Source: Pseudonocardia bannensis (GTDB lineage: Bacteria > Actinomycetota > Actinomycetes > Mycobacteriales > Pseudonocardiaceae). Taken from it: a stretch of DNA of 64,000 nucleotides. The notes under the pieces were generated by a model. It did no database searches and was not told where the DNA came from. It saw only the letters and a list, made by a program, of their open reading frames with translations. The position numbers and the translations under genes are program-made. Of this stretch, positions 10,671 to 18,274 are shown in pieces (within the stretch, counting starts at the first letter, position 1; every line of letters begins with the position of its first letter). Location: positions 1-64,000 of the forward strand of contig NZ_JAAXKZ010000004.1 of the NCBI RefSeq assembly GCF_012911875.1, in the 5' to 3' direction.

Positions 10671-10704
10671 GGGCCATGAGCTGCACCGGTGCGGCTCATG
10701 TCCC
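10671..10704. promoter_or_regulatory. 34-bp near-perfect palindrome ahead of dmg
   Basis: CATGAGC at 10675-10681 pairs with GCTCATG at 10694-10700. The centre GCACCGGTGC (10683-10692) is itself self-complementary, and outer GGG (10671-10673) pairs with CCC (10702-10704). Only two mirrored positions fail to pair. There is no loop and no T tract, and it sits 34 bases upstream of the dmg start, so an operator or intercistronic processing site is more likely than a terminator. Confidence 0.55.
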
Positions 10705-10765
10705 GCAGATGACGATCACGCCCGGGCCGCAGCGCGCCGCTCTCCCGCGTCGTCGGAGACACGGG

Positions 10766-12205
10766 TCAGTCCCCCAGCTCGCGGCGGCGCCGGTTCACGT
10801 ACGCCTCCAGCTCCTCGCGGACCGCCTCGTCCAGCGGCGGCGGCTCGTACTCCGCGAGTGTCGTCCGGCAGATGTCCGCGGCGCGGGCGGCCGCGTCCTT
10901 GGCACCGCCCCGCACCCACCGCTCGTAGTTGTCCGAACTGGACAGGAACGGGCGGTAGAAGCAGGTGCGGAAGCGTTCCATCGTGTGCGCGGCACCCAGG
11001 AAGTGACCACCGTGGCGCACCTCGTCGTGGGCGTCGAACGCCAGCGACGCCTCGTCGATCTCCAGCGGGCGGAACTCCTGCTGCAGCATGTCGAGCACCT
11101 GCACGTCGATCACGAACTTCTCGTAACCGGCAACCAGCCCGCCCTCCAGCCAGCCCGCGGTGTGCATGACCCAGTTGATGCCGGCCAGAAAGGTCGGCAG
11201 CATCGTCATCAGGCCCTCGTAGGCCGCCTGCGCGTCCGGGGTCTGACTCGACGTGAGCCCGCCGCCGGAGCGCACCGGCAGCCCGAAGTGACGCGCGATC
11301 TGGCCCGTGCACAGCAGCCCGACGGCCGACTCCGGGGTACCGAAGCACGGCGAGCCGGTCTTCATGTCGATGTTGGACAGGAACGATCCGAAGATCAGCG
11401 GCGCGCCCGGGCGGATGAGCTGCGAGAGCGCGATACCGCTCAGCGCCTCGGCAATCTGCTGCGCCAGCGACGCCGGGACGGAGACCGGCGACATCGCGCC
11501 CATCAGCAGGAACGGGGTGAGCACCACGGGCTGGCCGGCCGAGGTGTACTCGAACTGTGCCTCCAGCATCCGGTCGTCCCAGCGCAGCGGCGAGTTGCAG
11601 TTGATCAGCGAGATGGTGGCCGGGGTCCGCTCGATGCTCTCCCGGCCCCCGAACAGGATCTCGGTCATCGCGATCGTGTCGCGGGCGTTGACCCCGGAGA
11701 CCACGTTGCCCATGTAGATCTTGTCGGTGAGCGTCTGCAGCGCGTAGGTCATGTCGAGGTGCCGCGAGTCCAGCGGCGCGTCGTTCGGCTCGCAGATCAC
11801 CCCGCCCGCGGAGTCCAGGCCCGGAAAGCTCTGGGCGAGCCGGGTGAAGTTGCGGAAGTCCTCCATCGTGGCGTCGCGGCGCACCTCGCCCTCGCGCACG
11901 AACGGCGGGCCGTAGACGCTGCCGAAGGCCATCGCGTCCCCGCCGATGTGCACGGAACGGGCGGGGTTGCGGGCCTGGACGTCGAACTCCCGCGGCGCCT
12001 TCGCGACCTGTTCGAGCAGGAAGTCCGGGTCGAGGCGGACGACGGCGTCCTCGACCTTCTGGCCGGCCTGGCGGAACAGTTCGAGGGCCCGATCGGACAT
12101 GAACTCGACCCCGATCTCGCTGACGATGCGCCGCCAGCCACCGTCCAGGGTCGCCATCGCCTCCTCGGAGAGGATCTCGTACCGCGGCATCGCATTGCGG
12201 AACAT
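10766..12205 (-). CDS. MttB-superfamily methyltransferase, probable glycine betaine:corrinoid methyltransferase
   Basis: A 479-residue member of the trimethylamine methyltransferase (MttB) superfamily, with the typical MPRYEILSEEAMATLDGGW start, the GLTSSQTPDAQAAYEG core and the C-terminal FDAHDEVRHGGHFLG segment. The reading frame has no internal TAG, so it is a non-pyrrolysine member like MtgB of Desulfitobacterium rather than a true trimethylamine enzyme. Such enzymes move one methyl from a quaternary amine to cob(I)alamin of a partner protein; the partner gene lies divergently at 13126. Position immediately upstream of dmg and soxBDAG makes glycine betaine the best substrate guess. ATG 12205 has an excellent site (AAGGAGG) just upstream. 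Confidence 0.85.
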   Translation of the reverse strand: MFRNAMPRYEILSEEAMATLDGGWRRIVSEIGVEFMSDRALELFRQAGQKVEDAVVRLDPDFLLEQVAKAPREFDVQARNPARSVHIGGDAMAFGSVYGPPFVREGEVRRDATMEDFRNFTRLAQSFPGLDSAGGVICEPNDAPLDSRHLDMTYALQTLTDKIYMGNVVSGVNARDTIAMTEILFGGRESIERTPATISLINCNSPLRWDDRMLEAQFEYTSAGQPVVLTPFLLMGAMSPVSVPASLAQQIAEALSGIALSQLIRPGAPLIFGSFLSNIDMKTGSPCFGTPESAVGLLCTGQIARHFGLPVRSGGGLTSSQTPDAQAAYEGLMTMLPTFLAGINWVMHTAGWLEGGLVAGYEKFVIDVQVLDMLQQEFRPLEIDEASLAFDAHDEVRHGGHFLGAAHTMERFRTCFYRPFLSSSDNYERWVRGGAKDAAARAADICRTTLAEYEPPPLDEAVREELEAYVNRRRRELGD

Positions 12206-12256
12206 CTGACCTCCTTGACGGTCCCGCCGACCCGTCCTTACGCTCGTGGGACTACG

Positions 12257-12273
12257 GTTCCACACCATGGAAC
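12257..12273. promoter_or_regulatory. Probable IclR operator in the divergent promoter
   Basis: A perfect inverted repeat GTTCCA-N5-TGGAAC. Its right arm overlaps the ATG at 12267 of the IclR gene, and it lies about 50 bases upstream of the MttB-like gene on the other strand. IclR proteins usually bind short palindromes of this size in shared promoters, so autoregulation plus control of the methyltransferase is inferred. Confidence 0.6.
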
Positions 12274-13136
12274 AGCCTTCAAGGGGCGGTCGGGCGCAGG
12301 TGGACAAGCAGATCGACAAGCAGATCGAGGTGACGGGGACCGCGGGCAGCCAGGCGGTCGACCGCGCCACGGCCCTGCTCACCCTGATCGTCGAGTCCAC
12401 GTCGCCGCGCAGCTTCACGTCGCTGGTCGAGGAGCTCGGCCTGGCCAAGTCCACGACGTCGCGGCTGCTGCAGGCGCTGGAGCGCAGCCGGCTGGTGCAA
12501 CGCGACCAGGGGGGCTCGTTCCGCCCGGGCGCGCTGTTCGCCCAGTACGCCGCGCGGCACGGCACCGTGCACGACCTGGCCGAGCTGGCCCGCCCGACGC
12601 TGGAGCGGGTCGGGGAGCTCACCGGCGAGTCGGTCAACCTCGCCGTCCCGCGCGGCAGCGCCGTCGTGCAGATCGCCCAGGTCGACAGCCGCTTCCTGCT
12701 CGGAGCCACGAACTGGATCGGGGTCGACGTGCCGCCGCACTCCTCGGCACTGGGCAAGGTGCTCCTGGCGTTCGACGCGCTGGCCCTGCCCGACGGCGAG
12801 CTCGAGGCGCGCACGCCCGCGACCCTCGCGTCCCGCGAGCAGCTCGAGCGCGACCTGGCCGAGGTCCGCGGGCGCGGTTGGGCGGCGGCCTGGGAGGAGC
12901 TGGAACCCGGCCTGGTCGCCGTGGGCGCGCCGGTGCGGGCCGTCGGCGGCGAGGTGGTCGCCGCGGTGTCGGTTTCCGGGCCGACCGCGCGGATCACCCG
13001 CGACGACGTCGAGAAGATCGGCGAGATGCTGGTCGCGGAGGTGCGCGACCTCTCCACGCAGCTCGGCCACCACCACGAGGAAGGCGCGGCCTCACCGCGC
13101 ACGATCGGCCTGTCAGGAGCGAGCCGTGAACGCTGA
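12267..13136 (+). CDS. IclR-family transcriptional regulator
   Basis: A 289-residue regulator from ATG 12267 (GTG 12246 is an in-frame alternative adding seven residues). The N-terminal winged helix is clear (FTSLVEELGLAKSTTSRLLQ). The effector domain follows (TLERVGELTGESVNLAV, then SSALGKVLLAF, typical of IclR ligand domains). The stop overlaps the corrinoid-protein gene by 11 bases, so regulator and methyltransferase components are co-transcribed. The likely inducer is the quaternary amine or a breakdown product. The candidate operator overlaps its start. Confidence 0.88.
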   Translation: MEQPSRGGRAQVDKQIDKQIEVTGTAGSQAVDRATALLTLIVESTSPRSFTSLVEELGLAKSTTSRLLQALERSRLVQRDQGGSFRPGALFAQYAARHGTVHDLAELARPTLERVGELTGESVNLAVPRGSAVVQIAQVDSRFLLGATNWIGVDVPPHSSALGKVLLAFDALALPDGELEARTPATLASREQLERDLAEVRGRGWAAAWEELEPGLVAVGAPVRAVGGEVVAAVSVSGPTARITRDDVEKIGEMLVAEVRDLSTQLGHHHEEGAASPRTIGLSGASRER

Positions 13137-13851
13137 TGAGATCCTCCGGGGCCTCTACGACGAGACGCTGGTCGGCAACGGCCCCCGGGTGCTCGAGCTG
13201 ACCCGCACCGGGCTCGAGCTCGGCATGGCGCCCGAGACGATGCTGTTCGACGCGCTGATCCCGTCGTTGGAGGAGGTCGGTGCCCGGTTCGAGCGCGGCG
13301 ACTTCTTCGTGCCCGAGATGCTCGTCGCCGGGCGGGCGATGGCCGGGGCGCTGGAGGTGCTGCGACCCCTGCTGGCCGAGACCGGCGCGGCGAGCGTCGG
13401 CACGTTCCTGATGAGCACGGTCAAGGGCGACGTGCACGACATCGGCAAGAACCTGGTCGACATCATGCTCGAGGGCGCCGGGTTCCATGTGATCGATCTC
13501 GGCGTGCAGGTGTCACCGGAGAAGGTCGTCGCCGCGGTGCAGGAGCACCGGCCCGACATCGTCGGCTTCTCGGCGTTCCTCACCACGACGATGCCGATGT
13601 TCAAGGCGAACATCAACGCGCTGCAGAAGGCCGGCCTGCGCGACTCGGTGATCGTGATGGTCGGCGGCGCTCCGGTCACCCAGGAGTACGCCGACGCCGT
13701 CGGCGCCGACGGGTACGCGGCGGACGCGTCCACCGCGGTCCGCAGGGCCAAGGAACTGCTCGCCGCGCGCCGGGCCGCCGTCCACGCCCGACCCGGCCCC
13801 CACACACCCCAGGAGCACCATGCACACGGTCCTGCGGTCCGCCACCCGTGA
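13126..13851 (+). CDS. Cobalamin-binding corrinoid protein (MtgC/MttC type)
   Basis: A 241-residue methyl carrier. An N-terminal four-helix cap (residues 1-85) precedes a Rossmann B12 domain with the base-off/His-on motif GDVHDIGKN (His104, lower cobalt ligand), followed by GVQVSPEKVV and the VMVGGAPVT loop. It accepts a methyl from the MttB-like enzyme and gives it to the folate methyltransferase downstream. Start GTG 13126 overlaps the IclR gene; the last 32 bases overlap the next gene, producing an unusual His/Pro-rich tail that may be dispensable. Confidence 0.92.
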   Translation: MNADEILRGLYDETLVGNGPRVLELTRTGLELGMAPETMLFDALIPSLEEVGARFERGDFFVPEMLVAGRAMAGALEVLRPLLAETGAASVGTFLMSTVKGDVHDIGKNLVDIMLEGAGFHVIDLGVQVSPEKVVAAVQEHRPDIVGFSAFLTTTMPMFKANINALQKAGLRDSVIVMVGGAPVTQEYADAVGADGYAADASTAVRRAKELLAARRAAVHARPGPHTPQEHHAHGPAVRHP

Positions 13852-14677
13852 GGTCGTCATCGGCCCCGACCAGCCGTTCTGCCTGATCGGGGAGCGCATC
13901 AACCCCACCGGCCGATCCATCTTCCAACAGCAGTTGCGCGACGACGACCTGTCCCGCATCGCGATCGACGTCGGGCAGCAGGTCGCCGGCGGGGCGAGCG
14001 TGCTCGACGTCAACATGGGCGTGCCGCTCACCGACGAGGCGGACCTGCTCTCCCGCGCGGTGAAGATGGTGCAGGAGCTCACCGACCTGCCGCTGTGCAT
14101 CGACTCGTCGGTGGTCGAGGCGCTGGAGGCCGGGCTGGCCGCGTACCAGGGCAAGGCGCTGGTCAACTCGGTCACCGGTGAGCAGGAGCGGCTCGACGAG
14201 GTCCTCCCGCTCGTCGCCCGCTACGGCGCCGCGGTGATCGCGCTGCCCAACGAGGAGGACGAGATCCCCGACGAGCCGCGCAAGCGGCTGGAGATCGCCC
14301 GCAAGATCATCGACGTGGCCACCGGCCGCTACGGCATCCCGATCTCCGACATCGTCGTCGACCCGCTGGCGATGCCCGTCGGCGCCGACACGACGCTGGT
14401 GGTGAAGACGCTGGAGACCATCTCGCTGATCCGCGACGAGTTCGGCGTGAACATGACCCTCGGCGCGTCCAACGTCTCGTTCGGGATGCCCGGCCGCCCG
14501 GTGCTCGGCGCCGCGTTCCTGCCGATGGCGATGACCCACGGGCTCACCAGCGCGATCATGGACGTGCGGTCCCCGCAGCTGGTCGAGGCGGTCAAGGCCG
14601 CCGACCTGCTGCTCGGCAACGACGAGTGGGGCTCGGCGTGGATCGCCGCGCACCGCGCGAAACAGCGGAACGGCTAG
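13820..14677 (+). CDS. Methylcorrinoid:tetrahydrofolate methyltransferase (MtgA/AcsE type)
   Basis: A 285-residue pterin-binding TIM barrel that moves the methyl group from the corrinoid protein to THF. Family marks are FCLIGERINPTGRSIF at the N-terminus, the Asp/Asn pterin signature GASVLDVNMG, LCIDSS, and TLGASNVSFGMPGR. Length matches MtgA, AcsE and MtrH-like enzymes rather than the multidomain MetH. It overlaps the corrinoid gene by 32 bases, a strong sign of joint translation. Confidence 0.9.
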   Translation: MHTVLRSATREVVIGPDQPFCLIGERINPTGRSIFQQQLRDDDLSRIAIDVGQQVAGGASVLDVNMGVPLTDEADLLSRAVKMVQELTDLPLCIDSSVVEALEAGLAAYQGKALVNSVTGEQERLDEVLPLVARYGAAVIALPNEEDEIPDEPRKRLEIARKIIDVATGRYGIPISDIVVDPLAMPVGADTTLVVKTLETISLIRDEFGVNMTLGASNVSFGMPGRPVLGAAFLPMAMTHGLTSAIMDVRSPQLVEAVKAADLLLGNDEWGSAWIAAHRAKQRNG

Positions 14678-14689
14678 CGGGGTCTTCGG

Positions 14690-16654
14690 ATGAGCACCGC
14701 CGGCGAGCATCACGACCACGACCGCGACGCCTGGTTGCGCGAGGGGCTGCTGGGCGCGCATCCACCGGCCGGCGAGTGGGACCGGCCCGGGGCGCATCCG
14801 GGGGCCGCCCGGGTGTCGATCTCCTTCACCGCGGACAGCGGCACCGAGCGGCGGGTCCGGGTGCCGGCCGGGGTCTCCGTGTTCGACGCGGCGAGCTGGA
14901 ACGGCATCGCCATCGATTCCACCTGCGGCGGCCACGGCACGTGCAAGAAGTGCCGGGTCCGAGTGGTCGACGACGACGGCGCCGACCCACCGGTCTCCCG
15001 GCTGGACCCCCGGGCGTTCAGTCCCGACGAGCTACGCGCCGGGTGGCGGCTGGCCTGCCTGGCCCCGGCGAACACCGACATCCGGGTCGAGGTGCCACCT
15101 CTGGTCACCCGGCCGAAGGCCGCCACGGTCGGCGTCGGCCGGCAGGTGATCCTGCGTCCGGCGGTGCAGAAGCGCTTCGTCGAGCTCGCCGAGCCCACCC
15201 TCGCCGACCAGCAGACCGACCTCGAGCGGCTGCTCGCCGCCCTCGACGACCTGGACCTGCGCGTCGACCTGCACACGGTCCGCGCGCTGCCGCGGGTGCT
15301 GCGCGTGGCGGACTTCCGGGTGACGGCCGTCGTCGTGGACGACGTGCTGATCGACGTCGAGGCCGGCGACACCACCGACCGGAGCTTCGGCATCGCCTTC
15401 GACCTGGGCACGACGACCGTGGTGGCGACACTGCTCGACCTGTCGACCGGGACGCCACAGGCCGTCGGCTCGGTGCTCAACGCGCAGCAGCCCTTCGGCG
15501 CCGACGTGATCACCCGGATCAGCGCGACGATGCTCGACCCGGACTCGCTCGGGCGGCTCACCGAGCGGGCGCACGCGACCCTCGACGAGCTGGCCCAGGA
15601 GGTCTGCCGCGAGGCCCGCGTGGCGCCGGCGGAGGTCTACGAGATCGCGATGGCGGGCAACGCCACGATGACCCAGCTCGCACTGGGCATCGACCCGGAA
15701 CCGGTCGGGGTGGCGCCGTTCGTGATGGCGGCGCGGTCGTTCCCCGAGGTGCGGGCCCGCGACATCGGCGTGCGGGTGCACCCGGGCGCCCGCGCCTACC
15801 TGTTCCCGGCGCTGGGCGCCTACGTCGGCGGCGACATCGTCGCGGGCATGCTGGCGTCCGGGATGGACCGCGACCGCCGGGTGCGGCTGTTCATCGACGT
15901 CGGCACCAACTGCGAGATCGTACTGAGCGACGGCGACCGGTTGCTGGCCACCGCCGCGCCCGCCGGTCCGGCCTTCGAGGGCGCGGCGATCCGGTGCGGG
16001 ATGCGAGCGGCGCCGGGCGCGATCGAGGGCGTCACGATCGGCGACGAGGACGTCTCGCTGCAGGTGATCGGTGACGTCGAGCCGGCCGGGCTGTGCGGCT
16101 CCGGGCTCGTCGACGCGGTGGCCGCCCTGGTCGGCGCCGGTCTGGTCGACGGCACGGGACGGCTGGCGGACGGCACCGCCGTGCGGTCCCGGCGGCCGCG
16201 GCTCGGCGCGCGTCTGGCCAGCGTCGGTGAGGAACGGGTGTTCGTCCTGCGCTGGGCCGGGGACGAGGGCGATCTCGCCCGCGCGGTCTACCTCTCGCAG
16301 CGCGACATCCGCGAACTGCAGTTCGCCAAGGCCGCCATCGCCACGGGCTGGCGACTCCTCGTCGAGGAGATGGGGCTGGCGGCCCGGGACGTGCAGCAGG
16401 TGCTGCTGGCCGGCTCGTTCGGCAGTTACCTCTCCCCCGCCAGCGCGGTGCGCATCGGCCTGGTGCCGGAGGTGTCGGTGCTGCGGATCGTGAGCGCGGG
16501 CAACGTCGCCGGCGAGGGCGCGAAGATGGCGCTGCTGTCGATGCGCGAGCGCGCCGGGGCCCGGACCCTGCTGAAGGAGGTGCGCTACGTCGAGCTCTCG
16601 GACCGCCCCGACTTCAATGACCGGTTCATCGACCAGTTGGCCTTCCCCTCCTGA
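14690..16654 (+). CDS. Corrinoid activation protein: [2Fe-2S] plus ASKHA/DUF4445 domains
   Basis: A 654-residue RACE-type activator that rescues the cobalamin cofactor when Co(I) oxidises to Co(II). After a short His/Asp-rich head (about 40 residues) comes a plant-type [2Fe-2S] domain with Cys79, Cys85, Cys88 and Cys123 (DSTCGGHGTCKKC, LACLAP). A linker leads to the ASKHA actin-like ATPase region (FGIAFDLGTTTVVATLLDL, FIDVGTNCEI, LLAGSFGSYL). In acetogens and Desulfitobacterium such proteins reactivate methyltransferase corrinoids with ATP. Its presence shows that the neighbouring corrinoid protein is meant to cycle through Co(I), which is easily lost under oxygen. Confidence 0.88.
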   Translation: MSTAGEHHDHDRDAWLREGLLGAHPPAGEWDRPGAHPGAARVSISFTADSGTERRVRVPAGVSVFDAASWNGIAIDSTCGGHGTCKKCRVRVVDDDGADPPVSRLDPRAFSPDELRAGWRLACLAPANTDIRVEVPPLVTRPKAATVGVGRQVILRPAVQKRFVELAEPTLADQQTDLERLLAALDDLDLRVDLHTVRALPRVLRVADFRVTAVVVDDVLIDVEAGDTTDRSFGIAFDLGTTTVVATLLDLSTGTPQAVGSVLNAQQPFGADVITRISATMLDPDSLGRLTERAHATLDELAQEVCREARVAPAEVYEIAMAGNATMTQLALGIDPEPVGVAPFVMAARSFPEVRARDIGVRVHPGARAYLFPALGAYVGGDIVAGMLASGMDRDRRVRLFIDVGTNCEIVLSDGDRLLATAAPAGPAFEGAAIRCGMRAAPGAIEGVTIGDEDVSLQVIGDVEPAGLCGSGLVDAVAALVGAGLVDGTGRLADGTAVRSRRPRLGARLASVGEERVFVLRWAGDEGDLARAVYLSQRDIRELQFAKAAIATGWRLLVEEMGLAARDVQQVLLAGSFGSYLSPASAVRIGLVPEVSVLRIVSAGNVAGEGAKMALLSMRERAGARTLLKEVRYVELSDRPDFNDRFIDQLAFPS

Positions 16655-17264
16655 GCCGGGCCCGCCGCGCGTCGCGGTGGTGGCGTGCGGAGCGATCGCC
16701 CGGCACGTCGCCGACATCGCGGCGCGGCGCGGCTGGCCCGTGGACGTCCACCCGCTGCCGCCGCTGCTGCACAACCGGCCGTCGCGGATCGCGGCCGCCG
16801 TGTCGGCTCGGGTGGGTGAGCTGCGCGACCGGTACGCGGCGGTCGCGGTCGGCTTCGCCGACTGCGGCACGTACGGGGCGCTGCGTGAGGCGTGCACGGA
16901 GCTCGGCGTACCGATGCTGTCCGGCGCGCACTGCTACGACGTGTTCGCCGGCGCCCCGCGGCTGGCCCGTCTGCTCGACGACGAGCCCGGCACGTACGTG
17001 CTGACCGACTTCCTCGCCGCGTCGTTCGCGCACACGGTGATCGCCGAGCTGGGCCTGGACCGCCATCCCGAGCTGCGCGACGACTACTTCCGGCACTACC
17101 GCCGGGTGATGTGGCTGGCCCAGCACCCCACGCCCGGCCTGCGCGCGGCCGCCGAGGCGGCGGCTGCGGTCATCGGGCTGCCGCTGGAGGTCGTCGTGGT
17201 CGGAGACTCCGGCCTCGAACGCGACCTCGCGGGGCTGCTCGCGTCAGCGGCCGGACCGGGTTGA
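16617..17264 (+). CDS. DUF1638 protein
   Basis: A 215-residue protein of the DUF1638 family, known mainly from methanogens and acetogens beside corrinoid methyltransferase genes; its function is unknown. Visible features are VVACGAIARHVADIA near the N-terminus, PPLLHNRPSRI, a Gly/Cys loop (GFADCGTYGAL) and GAHCYDVFAG. The conserved Cys and His residues could bind a metal or cofactor. It overlaps the activator gene by 38 bases, the tightest coupling in the block. A role in corrinoid loading or activation is inference from context only. Confidence 0.8.
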   Translation: MTGSSTSWPSPPEPGPPRVAVVACGAIARHVADIAARRGWPVDVHPLPPLLHNRPSRIAAAVSARVGELRDRYAAVAVGFADCGTYGALREACTELGVPMLSGAHCYDVFAGAPRLARLLDDEPGTYVLTDFLAASFAHTVIAELGLDRHPELRDDYFRHYRRVMWLAQHPTPGLRAAAEAAAAVIGLPLEVVVVGDSGLERDLAGLLASAAGPG

Positions 17265-18137
17265 GCCGACATGTGCCGCCGATCGCCCGCACAGCTCGCC
17301 GAGCTGCCGCTGTCGCCACCGTTCGGCCTCGGCGACCTGGTTGAAGGTGAACAGGTGCAGGCCGACCACCCCGGAGCCGGGCCCGGCGAGCATGCGGGTC
17401 GTGCGCCGCAGCAGGCGTTCGGGCGAGTACCCACCCGGCCTGGCCAGCCGCGCGAACCACGAGGTGTGCGTGGTGAGGAACCTGGTCGACTCGCCGACGC
17501 CGATCCTGGTGGCCGTCGCGAGCAGCTTGGCGGTCTCCACGGGGCCGGCGACACCGAGCTGAACGGGCAGGATGACCCCGCGTCGGCGGATCCGCGCGAT
17601 CCAGGTGGCGAGGGCCGCCGGGTCGAAGCACAGGTTGCTCACGATGTAGCCGGCGTGCACCCGCTTGTCCCACATGGCCTGCACGGTGAGGTCGTCGCCG
17701 ATCGCGGGATGGCTCTCCGGGTACCCGGTGATGCCCACCCGCCGGAACGGACGGCCGGCCCTCGTCAGCTCGGCGAGGACGGGCAGCGCGGCGTCGTAGC
17801 GACCGGCGGGCGGGTCCGCGTCGCCGGCCGGCACGAAGACGTCCTCGACGCCGGCCCGGCACATCCGGTCGACGATCTCGGCGAGGTGGACCTCGTCCCG
17901 GATCAGCCGGGCGGACAGGTGTGGCACGGTGCGGTAGCCGTGTGCCCGCAGCCGCTCGGTCAGCGCGAGGGTCGCTTCCAGACCCTTTGCCGGCGAGGCG
18001 GTGACGGTGACCGTGAGGTGCCGCGGGACTGCCGCCAGCACCTTCTCCTCGATGCTCGGCGTGGGGATCACCTCGTAGCGCACCCGCGTCAGGAGGTCCG
18101 CCAGGACGCCCTCGTGCTCCGTGCGACTGCCCCGCAT
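17244..18137 (-). CDS. Methylenetetrahydrofolate reductase-like protein (divergent MetF)
   Basis: A 297-residue barrel of the MTHFR superfamily. Readable family marks are YEVIPTPSIEEKV, AKGLEATLALTERLRAHGY, HLSARLIRD, FVPAGDADPP (GD pair near the flavin/folate site) and GITGYPESHP. It differs from housekeeping MetF at the N-terminal EFFPP motif. Beside genes that make methyl-THF, its probable job is oxidation of 5-methyl-THF to 5,10-methylene-THF. It is convergent with DUF1638, overlapping by 21 bases, and divergent from fhs. Confidence 0.75.
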   Translation of the reverse strand: MRGSRTEHEGVLADLLTRVRYEVIPTPSIEEKVLAAVPRHLTVTVTASPAKGLEATLALTERLRAHGYRTVPHLSARLIRDEVHLAEIVDRMCRAGVEDVFVPAGDADPPAGRYDAALPVLAELTRAGRPFRRVGITGYPESHPAIGDDLTVQAMWDKRVHAGYIVSNLCFDPAALATWIARIRRRGVILPVQLGVAGPVETAKLLATATRIGVGESTRFLTTHTSWFARLARPGGYSPERLLRRTTRMLAGPGSGVVGLHLFTFNQVAEAERWRQRQLGELCGRSAAHVGSTRSGR

Positions 18138-18170
18138 CGCTCACCTCGCCCCGATCGAGGGTCGCTGTTC

Positions 18171-18212
18171 GATGTTGCTTTCTCCGCAACCAGGTGCATG
18201 ATAGGCAACATC
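18171..18212. promoter_or_regulatory. Repeated half-sites between metF-like gene and fhs
   Basis: GATGTTGC at 18171-18178 is exactly mirrored by GCAACATC at 18205-18212. A third half-site GCAAC (18186-18190) makes a closer palindrome with GTTGC (18174-18178). The cluster lies 33 to 63 bases from the two divergent start codons, where a shared operator is expected. Confidence 0.45.
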
Positions 18213-18274
18213 GAGGCAGAAGTCACGTCGCTGCGATCCGTTCGTCCCTGCCTGCCGCCCCCGGGAGCTCATTG

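Noticed and set aside
8223-10679. Long plus-strand open frame opposite dimethylglycine oxidase
   Set aside because: Shadow of the real gene with no family marks.
10676-13129. Very long plus-strand open frame opposite the MttB-like gene
   Set aside because: Composition is Arg/His/Asp-rich, as expected for the antisense of a GC-rich gene; no motif, and the minus-strand product is a clear family member.
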